A stretch of DNA of 12,801 nucleotides from Anaerolineales bacterium UBA3905 (GTDB lineage: Bacteria; Chloroflexota; Anaerolineae; Caldilineales; Caldilineaceae), in assembly GCA_002391565.1 (NCBI GenBank), contig DGFH01000304.1:1-12801 (forward strand), in the 5' to 3' direction. Position 1 is the first letter of the stretch, and every line of letters starts with the position of its first letter. This document shows, in pieces, positions 1 through 6,013 of the stretch. A model generated the notes under the pieces. The model was not told where the DNA came from. It did not search any database and saw only the letters and a program-made list of their open reading frames with translations. Position numbers and translations under genes: made by a program.

Positions 1-28
1 ATGGAGTTTAACAAATAGATTCGGTAAT

Positions 29-171
29 CGTAGATACGGTTCTCAACCGCATTTTCCTGTCTGGCGAGAACGTGCGGCTAAGAGCCGCGCCTACCTCGAT
101 TGCCGGATCATTTTGTAAATCCTCATTTAACCGCAGATTCCCGGTGCGTGCACGGAGGTGGTTGAAGGCAG
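29..171. repeat. Degenerate leading copies of the twin-hairpin repeat
   Basis: This stretch holds eroded versions of the repeat that becomes regular from 172. Positions 29-51 match the second hairpin (ACGGTT-CTC-AACCGC, with one A/C mismatch). Positions 74-88 form a 6-bp hairpin, GCGGCT-AAG-AGCCGC, followed by CTAC as after the first hairpin of the regular units. Positions 129-170 match the unit tail (AACCGCAG, then GTGCGTGCAC and GTGGTTGAA). Spacing differs from the regular units, so insertions or deletions have occurred. I see no gene in positions 1-171. Confidence 0.6.
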
Positions 172-739
172 GATCACGCCGCTGCGAGCGGCGTCTACGG
201 GCGAGGTGTAGCTGCGGTTCTCAACCGCAGATGCTCGGTGCGTGCATGGATGTGGTTGAACGGCGAGATTACGCCGCTACGAGCGGCGTCTACGAGCGTG
301 ATGTAGCTGCGGTTCGCAACCGCAGATGTTCGGTGCGTGCACAGATGTGCTTGAACGGCGAGATCACGCCGCTGCGAGCGGCGTCTACAGGCGTGTGTAG
401 CTGCGGTTCTCAACCGCAGAGGCTCGTTGCATGCATGGATGTGGTGAACGGCGCGATCACGCCGCTGCGAGCGGCGTCTACGGGCGTGATGTAGCTGCGG
501 TTCGCAACCGCAGATGTTCGGTGCGTGCATGATGTGGTTGAACGGCGCGATCACGCCGCTGCGAGCGGCGTCTACGGGCGAGGTGTAGCTGCGGTTCTCA
601 ACCGCAGATTCCCGGTGCATACACGGATGTGGTTGAACAGCGCGATCACGCCGCTGCGAGCGGCGTCTACGGGCGAGGTGTAGCTACGGTTCTCAACCGC
701 AGATGCTCGGTGCTTGCTATGTCACTGCGCCGGATTCAC
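172..739. repeat. Tandem array of six 93-95 bp units, each with two perfect hairpins
   Basis: Six units begin with GATCACGCC (or GATTACGCC) at 172, 267, 362, 455, 549 and 644, giving periods of 95, 95, 93, 94 and 95 bp; the last unit ends near 739. Each unit carries hairpin A, ACGCCGCT-GCG-AGCGGCGT (176-194 in unit 1), and hairpin B, CTGCGGTT-CTC-AACCGCAG (212-230 in unit 1), both with 8-bp stems and 3-nt loops. Changes fall mainly in loops and linkers: the A loop is ACG in unit 2, and the B loop is CGC in units 2 and 4. Only the unit 6 B stem has a mismatch. The period is not a multiple of three and varies, so open frames crossing it do not encode a repeated peptide. It resembles REP/BIME-type palindromic elements in architecture; its function is unknown. 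Confidence 0.9.
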
Positions 740-744
740 GCCAA

Positions 745-773
745 CAGACAACTTGTTTCGCTGCTGCTGTAAT
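745..773 (+). promoter_or_regulatory. Possible promoter of the FAD oxidoreductase gene
   Basis: A sigma-70-like arrangement lies just after the array: -35 CAGACA (745-750; four of six consensus bases), a 17-bp spacer, and an extended -10 TGC-TGTAAT (765-773; five of six plus the TG). It would start transcription near 780 and give a 5' leader of about 75 nt before the GTG at 855. The call rests on pattern alone. Confidence 0.35.
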
Positions 774-854
774 GCACCACATGCATCATGTCGGCGAAGT
801 AGCAAAGACGACGAAATCGATTGGATTCGCACGGTTGCGAAAGGACGGCGACGC

Positions 855-2273
855 GTGAGCTACGACGCCGTGATCATTGGTTCTGGCCCCAACGGGCTGG
901 TAGCCGCCATTACGCTGGCGCGGGCGGGCGGGCGCGTGTTGGTGGTGGAGGCGAAAGCCACGCCCGGCGGCGGGATGCGCACGCTGGAAGTGACGCTGCC
1001 CGGCTTCCGCCATGACATCTGCTCGGCGATCCATCCACTGGGCATTGCATCACCCTTTTTCCGCACCCTGCCGCTGGCGGATTTTGGGCTGGAGTGGATT
1101 CAGCCGCCCGTCGCGTTGGCGCATCCGCTCGACGACGGGCGCACCGTGGCCGTGACCCGTTCGCTGGAGGCCACTGCCGCCGAGCTGGGCGACGATGCAC
1201 GCGCCTGGAGCTGGTTGTTTCAACCGCTGGTTGAGCGCTGGGAGGACGCACTCGACGACCTGCTGGCGCCGCTGCGTCTGCCGCGCCATCCGCTGCTGCT
1301 GGCGCGTTATGCGCTGCCGCTGGCGGCGCCCGCTGCCCTGCTGGCGCGCACGCTTTTTCGCGAGGAACGGGCGCGCGCCGTTTTCGCCGGCATGGCGGGA
1401 CACTCTGTGTTGCCGCTGGAACGCCCCCCCACCGCTGCGTTTGGCTTGCTGCTCACGCTGCTGGCGCAGACGGTCGGCTGGCCCGTGGCAAAAGGCGGCT
1501 CGCAAGCCATCGCCGACGCGCTGGTGCGCTATGCGCAGACGCTCGGCGTCGAGCTGGTCTGTGGCTGGGAGGTGACGGACATCGCCGAACTGCCGCCGGC
1601 GCGCGCCTACCTCTTTGACACCGCGCCGAAAAGCTTGCTGCGCATCGCCGGCGACCGCCTGCCGCCCGGCTATCGGCGCCAACTAGAGCGCTTTCGCTAT
1701 AATCCCGGCGTTTTCAAGGTGGATTGGGCGCTGGATGGCCCGATTCCGTGGCGGGCGGCGACCTGTCGGCAGGCGGCGACGGTGCACGTCGGCGGGACGC
1801 TGGATGAGATCGCCGCGTCCGAACGGGCGGTCTGGCGCGGCGAACATCCGGCGCGGCCTTTCGTGCTCCTGGCGCAACAAAGCCTGTTCGACCCGACGCG
1901 CGCCCCGGCGGGCAAACAGGTCGCCTGGGCGTATTGCCATGTCCCCAACGGCTCGACCGTGGACATGACGGATGCAATTGAACGCCAGGTTGAGCGCTTT
2001 GCGCCGGGCTTTCGTGAACGGATTTTGGCGCGCGCCACCCGCCATGCCAGGGCGATGGAGATGTACAATCCCAACTATGTCGGCGGCGACATCAACGGCG
2101 GTGTGCAGGATCTCTTCCAGCACTTCACGCGCCCTGGCCTCAGCCTGACGCCCTATCGCACGCCTGCCCGAGGCATTTATCTCTGTTCCTCCTCGACGCC
2201 GCCCGGCGGCGGGGTGCATGGGATGTGTGGCTACTACGCGGTGCAGACCGTGCTGCGGGATTGGCAGGGGTAG
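855..2273 (+). CDS. FAD-dependent oxidoreductase of the phytoene desaturase/PYROXD2 type
   Basis: The 472-residue product is a flavin-containing amine-oxidase-fold enzyme (COG1233-like), probably cytosolic or membrane-peripheral, that oxidises or isomerises an unknown hydrophobic substrate. Residues 6-15 are the Rossmann motif VIIGSGPNGL, with the ribose-binding acid at E32 and PGGG at 37-40. The C-terminal FAD motif is at 444-460 (CSSSTPPGGGVHGM). The segment 405-416 (NPNYVGGDINGG) is typical of PYROXD2-like proteins and less so of carotenoid desaturases. I chose the GTG at 855 because AAAGGA (840-845) lies 9 bp upstream and the Rossmann fold then begins at residue 3. An ATG at 714 would add 47 residues, partly encoded by the repeat array, and is unlikely. 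The gene stands alone on this strand. There are no carotenoid genes nearby, so a role in carotenoid synthesis is not supported. Confidence 0.85.
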   Translation: MSYDAVIIGSGPNGLVAAITLARAGGRVLVVEAKATPGGGMRTLEVTLPGFRHDICSAIHPLGIASPFFRTLPLADFGLEWIQPPVALAHPLDDGRTVAVTRSLEATAAELGDDARAWSWLFQPLVERWEDALDDLLAPLRLPRHPLLLARYALPLAAPAALLARTLFREERARAVFAGMAGHSVLPLERPPTAAFGLLLTLLAQTVGWPVAKGGSQAIADALVRYAQTLGVELVCGWEVTDIAELPPARAYLFDTAPKSLLRIAGDRLPPGYRRQLERFRYNPGVFKVDWALDGPIPWRAATCRQAATVHVGGTLDEIAASERAVWRGEHPARPFVLLAQQSLFDPTRAPAGKQVAWAYCHVPNGSTVDMTDAIERQVERFAPGFRERILARATRHARAMEMYNPNYVGGDINGGVQDLFQHFTRPGLSLTPYRTPARGIYLCSSSTPPGGGVHGMCGYYAVQTVLRDWQG

Positions 2274-2277
2274 GAGG

Positions 2278-2314
2278 AAAAAGCTTCCGGGAAGCTTCGA
2301 AACTTCCCGGAAGC
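2278..2314 (-). terminator. Rho-independent terminator, minus strand
   Basis: A perfect 12-bp inverted repeat, GCTTCCGGGAAG (2283-2294) and CTTCCCGGAAGC (2303-2314), has an 8-nt loop. Read on the minus strand it is followed at once by five T residues (2282-2278). It would end the mutS2-to-moaB transcripts about 100 nt past the moaB stop. In the plus direction the same stem begins 10 bp after the oxidoreductase stop but lacks a T-run, so it would act less well there. Confidence 0.65.
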
Positions 2315-2321
2315 CAGCAGA

Positions 2322-2378
2322 CTATTGGCTGAGCGCAATGTCGTAGATAAAGGGATAGCCCTCGACGTCGAAGCTTCT
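2322..2378 (-). pseudogene. Possible C-terminal remnant of a lost gene
   Basis: On the minus strand, 18 sense codons (2378 down to 2325) read R-SFDVEGYPFIYDIALSQ and end in TAG (2324-2322). An in-frame TAG lies immediately upstream (2381-2379), so it cannot be an intact gene. Three points suggest a tail of a decayed or deleted gene rather than chance: the residues look protein-like, the codons are those typical of the window, and the stop sits 7 bp before a strong terminator hairpin. The stretch is short, so chance remains a real possibility. I do not recognise the protein. Confidence 0.3.
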
Positions 2379-2406
2379 CTACATCGCCCCTTCTCTACAT
2401 CGCCCC
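2375..2406. repeat. 16-bp perfect tandem duplication
   Basis: TTCTCTACATCGCCCC occurs twice head to tail (2375-2390 and 2391-2406), 7 bp past the end of moaB. It overlaps the first codon of the possible gene remnant and follows the perfect palindrome TCGACGTCGA (2362-2371). Confidence 0.9.
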
Positions 2407-2413
2407 TTGCACC

Positions 2414-2923
2414 TCACCGCACCAGTTCCCACGCCAGGTGTTGAATCTCCGGCAGAATCAGCTTTTCCAACGCTAGTTGCACGGCGTTGGGCGAACCAGG
2501 CGTGCTGAAGACGACCTTGTCGCGATAGACGCCCGCCGTCGCCCGGCTCAACATCGCCGCCGCGCCGACCTGTTCGTAGCTCAACATGCGAAACAGCTCG
2601 CCAAAGCCCGGCAGCGGCTTTTCGAGCATGCGGCTGATCACGTCGTAGGTGCGGTCGCGACGTCCGATGCCAGTGCCGCCGTTGAAGATGATCAGCCGCG
2701 CCTGCCCGCTGGCAAAATCGTCCAACGCAGCAAGCACCTGCTCCGGCTCATCCTTGACGATACGATAATCAACGATCGTATGCCCGGCGGCCTCCACCAG
2801 ATCGCGGATCACTTTGCCGCTGATATCGGTTTCCGGCGTGCGTGTGTCGCTGACGGTGACGATGGCGATCGGCACACTCCCTTGTCCCCTGGCGGCCTGA
2901 CGATGCATTTCGGAACTCAACAT
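2414..2923 (-). CDS. moaB: MoaB-type molybdenum cofactor biosynthesis protein
   Basis: The 169-residue product belongs to the MoaB/MogA family, whose members bind molybdopterin and, in MogA-like enzymes, adenylate it before molybdate insertion; it should act in the cytosol. Visible family motifs are TVSDTR (23-28), the nucleotide- and pterin-binding NGGTG (81-85) followed by RRDRTYD (88-94), PGFGELFRMLSYE (105-117) and STPGSPNAV (140-148). The FRMLSYE segment fits MoaB better than MogA. The ATG at 2923 overlaps the TGA of the upstream peptidase by one base (TGATG). The Shine-Dalgarno AGGAGGT (2936-2930 on the minus strand) lies 6 bp upstream, within the peptidase's last codons, so translation is probably coupled. 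An internal ATG at 2908 is possible but lacks such a site. No other molybdopterin gene or molybdoenzyme is in the window. Confidence 0.92.
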   Translation of the reverse strand: MLSSEMHRQAARGQGSVPIAIVTVSDTRTPETDISGKVIRDLVEAAGHTIVDYRIVKDEPEQVLAALDDFASGQARLIIFNGGTGIGRRDRTYDVISRMLEKPLPGFGELFRMLSYEQVGAAAMLSRATAGVYRDKVVFSTPGSPNAVQLALEKLILPEIQHLAWELVR

Positions 2924-5295
2924 CAGAAGACCTCCTCGCGTTGGATCAAGATCGATTCTTCATCGTGGGGTGGGCGCCCGTAGCCCTTCGTCGTCGTGAT
3001 GCACGCAGCCTGGTTGCGAAACAACCCCGCTCGCGCCTGCACGCCGACCACGACGCGCGGCGCCAGATTCGTCAAACCGGTCGCCACAGCGTCGGGAACA
3101 TCCAGGTAGTTGAAGCCAACGTTGCCGTTGGCATGCAGCACGATCTGGAAAGTGGCTGTGTAGGGCGGTGTGACGCCAGCCGCCGACGCCACCGCTTCAT
3201 ATTGGATCACGAAGCGATCCGATGTAGGTTGGAAGGTCTTGATGGCGCCCCCCAAGGTCGGGTCGAGATCGGCCCACCAGCCGAAGGCGCCCTGCAGGGG
3301 CTGGGTCAGAATCGGCAGGCACTGCGTGATGGTGGGCGACGCCACTGCAGTGTGCGTCCCCTCGGAAAAGGCGACGAAGCCATCGGCGTAGACATAGGCA
3401 AAGGCGTAGCTGGCGGCGTTCGTCGTGTTCACCCCAGAAAGCGGGAAGGCAAAGGGCAGCGCCACCGTGACGTAGCCGCTGCCGCCAATCGTCAACACCG
3501 TTGGCGTGACGACCGGCGTTTCCCAGGTGAAGGATAGTGGCGTTGAACTCCCGATTGGAACGGGCGGTCTATTGACCATCGGCAGGTAGAGGGTGGGCGT
3601 AAAATTGCCCACCCCGAGCGAAATCGGTAGCTCCATCGTCGTGCGGGCGCCGTGACTGTCCGTGACGTTGAACGCGATTGCGCTGTTATAAGCGCCTGTG
3701 AGCAGGTGCGTCGGCGAAATCGCAAATGAGAAGTAGAGTGGCTGACCATACCGTAGCGCACCGGTAAAACTGTCGCCTCCAACGTTGAGCACGCGCAACC
3801 AATCCGTCATGGGAAGTGTGCCGGTCACGCTCACAGAGAGCAGACTGGCGTTTTCGACAATGGCGGTGGTCGTAAATGGGGCAGCGCCCGTCAGTACAGT
3901 TGCGCCAATCGCAGCCGGTGTGATGACTGGCGTGCTGGTGAGCACCCGCCGCACTGCCGCTGCCATGTCGAGCAGCCCTGCGCCCACCTGCGTGTTGGGC
4001 AGCCCGATGGGGCGCGCTGTTTCCTCCAGAATGGCCTCGACCTGGTCGTTGGTCAGGCCGGGCTGTAACGAAAGCAGCAGGGCGGCCGCCGCACTCACCA
4101 GCGGCGCCGCCATACTTGTGCCGGGTTCGGTGCAGTAATAGGCGCCGCCTTCGGTGAGCAGGACGCGCCCTGTGCCGGTGCACTTGGCAGTCACGATGGC
4201 TGGCCAGGTGCTCAATACGTTCTCGGTGAAGCTACCGCCTCCGGCGGCAATATCCAGTTGTGTGCCAATTGCGCTATACGACGCGCGCAGGTTCTCCGGT
4301 GTTGTGGCAGCGACAGCGATCACATGGTTAAGACGCGCCGGGTAGTAAACCGGGCCACCATTGCTGTTGCCTGCCGCCGCCACGAGTACGCTGCCTCGGT
4401 TGTAGGCGTAATCGACCGCCGCCTGCATCTGGTCGGCGAGTGTCGTGCTGAGTGATGCGGGCACTTCCAGGCTCATGTTGATGACGTCGGCGCCGCGATC
4501 GGCGGCGTCGCAGATCGCCTGATTCAGGTTAATAATCGTGCCGCCGCCCGTGCTGCCAAGCATTTTCAGCGGGTCGATTTCGACGTGTGATGTTCCCCCT
4601 GCGATCCCTTTACCGTTGTTGGCAAGCGCGGCGATGATGCCGGTGACGTGGGTGCCGTGCCCAAAATCATCGTATGGGAGCGTTGTAGTCAAAATATAGT
4701 TGTAGCCTGATAGGAGCCGGCCCGCCAGATCAGGATGGTTGAAGTCAACGCCGCTGTCGATGACAGCCACGCGCACAGTTTGTTGCGTCAGCCCCTGGTC
4801 GGCGATCAACTGCCAGGCGCGCGCGGCGTCGCTGCGCTGCAAATTCCACTGACGGGATGCGTAGTAGGTGTCGGCGAAGACATAGGGCGTCTCCGGCGTG
4901 GTCGGCGGCGGCGTGGGCAGACCGGCGGCGCGCACGATCCAGTTCGGCTCAAGCGAGAGCACCGCCGGGTCGCCGGCCAGCATCGTCTGCGCAGCGGGGA
5001 AGTCATCCAGCCGCCAGACTTGCAGCACGTTGCTTGACCCACACGCTGTCACCTGGTCGATCAACTCGCCGGCTTGCGCCAACTGCGCTTGCGCCGCAGA
5101 GACTGCACCCGCCGCCGGATCGAGCACAACAATGTACTCGCCGGGCCAGGCGTCCATGGCTGGATCGATCATGAAATCGGCGGGGACGTCTGGCGGGGTC
5201 TGCGCCAGCAGCGACGCCGGGCGGATCAGGATTGTAATTACAATTAACAGCAATGCCTGGAAAAGCATCCTGTGTTTCAAGATTTGTTGTGGCAT
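2923..5295 (-). CDS. Secreted subtilisin-like S8 serine peptidase
   Basis: This is a 790-residue exported endopeptidase. A signal peptide is evident at 1-31 (KHR followed by a hydrophobic run, likely cleaved after LLA). A propeptide-like inhibitor region follows at about 52-122 (EYIVVLDP to LEPNWIV). The catalytic domain spans about 145-450, with D180 (AVIDSGVD), H213 (GHGTHVTG), the oxyanion N310 (AAAGNSNGG) and S394 (GTSMAAP), so all key residues are present. The pair C372 and C388 just before the serine may form a disulfide. Residues 455-560 look like a beta-rich immunoglobulin-type domain. LYLPMVNR (569-576), a phrase recalling Chloroflexota secreted proteins, leads into a C-terminal beta-sandwich-like domain at about 588-770. 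No LPXTG or C-terminal membrane anchor is seen. The ATG at 5295 lies 3 bp after the HD gene, with TCCTTT (AAAGGA on the coding strand, 5310-5305) 9 bp upstream, inside that gene. Confidence 0.93.
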   Translation of the reverse strand: MPQQILKHRMLFQALLLIVITILIRPASLLAQTPPDVPADFMIDPAMDAWPGEYIVVLDPAAGAVSAAQAQLAQAGELIDQVTACGSSNVLQVWRLDDFPAAQTMLAGDPAVLSLEPNWIVRAAGLPTPPPTTPETPYVFADTYYASRQWNLQRSDAARAWQLIADQGLTQQTVRVAVIDSGVDFNHPDLAGRLLSGYNYILTTTLPYDDFGHGTHVTGIIAALANNGKGIAGGTSHVEIDPLKMLGSTGGGTIINLNQAICDAADRGADVINMSLEVPASLSTTLADQMQAAVDYAYNRGSVLVAAAGNSNGGPVYYPARLNHVIAVAATTPENLRASYSAIGTQLDIAAGGGSFTENVLSTWPAIVTAKCTGTGRVLLTEGGAYYCTEPGTSMAAPLVSAAAALLLSLQPGLTNDQVEAILEETARPIGLPNTQVGAGLLDMAAAVRRVLTSTPVITPAAIGATVLTGAAPFTTTAIVENASLLSVSVTGTLPMTDWLRVLNVGGDSFTGALRYGQPLYFSFAISPTHLLTGAYNSAIAFNVTDSHGARTTMELPISLGVGNFTPTLYLPMVNRPPVPIGSSTPLSFTWETPVVTPTVLTIGGSGYVTVALPFAFPLSGVNTTNAASYAFAYVYADGFVAFSEGTHTAVASPTITQCLPILTQPLQGAFGWWADLDPTLGGAIKTFQPTSDRFVIQYEAVASAAGVTPPYTATFQIVLHANGNVGFNYLDVPDAVATGLTNLAPRVVVGVQARAGLFRNQAACITTTKGYGRPPHDEESILIQREEVF

Positions 5296-5298
5296 CTT

Positions 5299-5985
5299 CT
5301 ACAATCCTTTATCAAATTGCCATTCCTGATCGGAAACACCATAACCCGAGCGCGCCATCTCAGCATCGAGTTGTGTGAAAAACGCTGCCATTGTTGCATG
5401 TCGTTCCGCACCGATAGCGCGTGCGGTGGGCGTGTATAGTGTATCCCATAAGCGACGCAACTTGAAGACATATTCATGCACCGGTGTGTAGTCATTTCCC
5501 GCCGCGTCATTATCGCCTGCAATCTCTGCCACTGGCTTGACCCACAGGCGGCTGCCGCTTGCACCAGCGTAAGCGAAGGTGCGCGCCACACCGATGGCGC
5601 CCATCGCATCGAGCTTATCCGCGTCGTAGAGACACTGCGCCTCCAGCGTCTGCGGTGGGATGCGCCGGTCGCGAAAGCGATGCGCCTCGATGCAATGGGC
5701 CACCTGGGCGGCGAGCTCAACAGCGGCGCCGCGTGTAAGCAACAACTGCTGCGCCGCCCCTGCCGCCCGGACATGATGCGCGGCGCGGGGATCGTCGTCT
5801 GCTGCAGGCGGTGTGGGCAGATCATGTAACAGCGCTGCCAGCCGCACGACGGTGAGGTCGGCGCCCTCGGCGGCGGCAATCTGTACGGCCAGGTGCGTCA
5901 CGCGCAACACGTGGTCGAAGTCGTGGGCTGCGTCGCCGGCGGCATAGAGTGCACGGGCGTCGGCGATAGTCAGCCAGGCGGTCAT
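5299..5985 (-). CDS. HD-domain metal-dependent phosphohydrolase
   Basis: The 228-residue cytosolic protein belongs to the HD superfamily of metal-dependent phosphohydrolases; its substrate, perhaps a nucleotide, cannot be told. The metal-binding pattern is seen as H25 (DFDHVLRV), H54-D55 (LLHDLP), further histidines at H97 and H102, and D121/D123 (YDADKLDAMGAIGVAR). This is the usual spacing of small single-domain HD proteins of the YedJ kind. I chose the ATG at 5985 because the conserved region then begins after about 20 residues. A TTG at 6009, just past the flippase stop, would add eight residues; neither start has a clear Shine-Dalgarno. The gene ends 3 bp before the peptidase start, and its final D-K-G-L codons contain the peptidase's AAAGGA. 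An HD hydrolase beside an exported protease has no obvious functional link; co-expression is the safest reading. Confidence 0.85.
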   Translation of the reverse strand: MTAWLTIADARALYAAGDAAHDFDHVLRVTHLAVQIAAAEGADLTVVRLAALLHDLPTPPAADDDPRAAHHVRAAGAAQQLLLTRGAAVELAAQVAHCIEAHRFRDRRIPPQTLEAQCLYDADKLDAMGAIGVARTFAYAGASGSRLWVKPVAEIAGDNDAAGNDYTPVHEYVFKLRRLWDTLYTPTARAIGAERHATMAAFFTQLDAEMARSGYGVSDQEWQFDKGL

Positions 5986-6013
5986 AGGGTCAGGCGGCGA
6001 TGAGAACAAGCGG

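Noticed and set aside
72..620. Open frames of 140-141 codons on both strands across the repeat array
   Set aside because: The repeat period is not a multiple of three and varies, so successive units are read in different frames. The frames exist because the GC-rich repeat lacks stops.
172..739. CRISPR array
   Set aside because: The whole 94-95 bp unit is repeated, with no unique spacers of constant size and no cas genes.
714..854. N-terminal extension of the oxidoreductase from the ATG at 714
   Set aside because: The extra 47 residues are partly encoded by the repeat, precede the Rossmann motif without family support, and start upstream of the likely promoter. The GTG at 855 has a good ribosome site.
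1050..1682. Long antisense frames within the oxidoreductase, mutS2 and ABC genes
   Set aside because: They are rich in Arg, Gln, Ala and His, lack recognisable motifs, and mirror strong genes on the other strand, as is usual in high-G+C DNA.
5986..6009. TTG start at 6009 for the HD gene
   Set aside because: It adds only eight residues, has no Shine-Dalgarno and uses a rarer start codon; it cannot be fully excluded.
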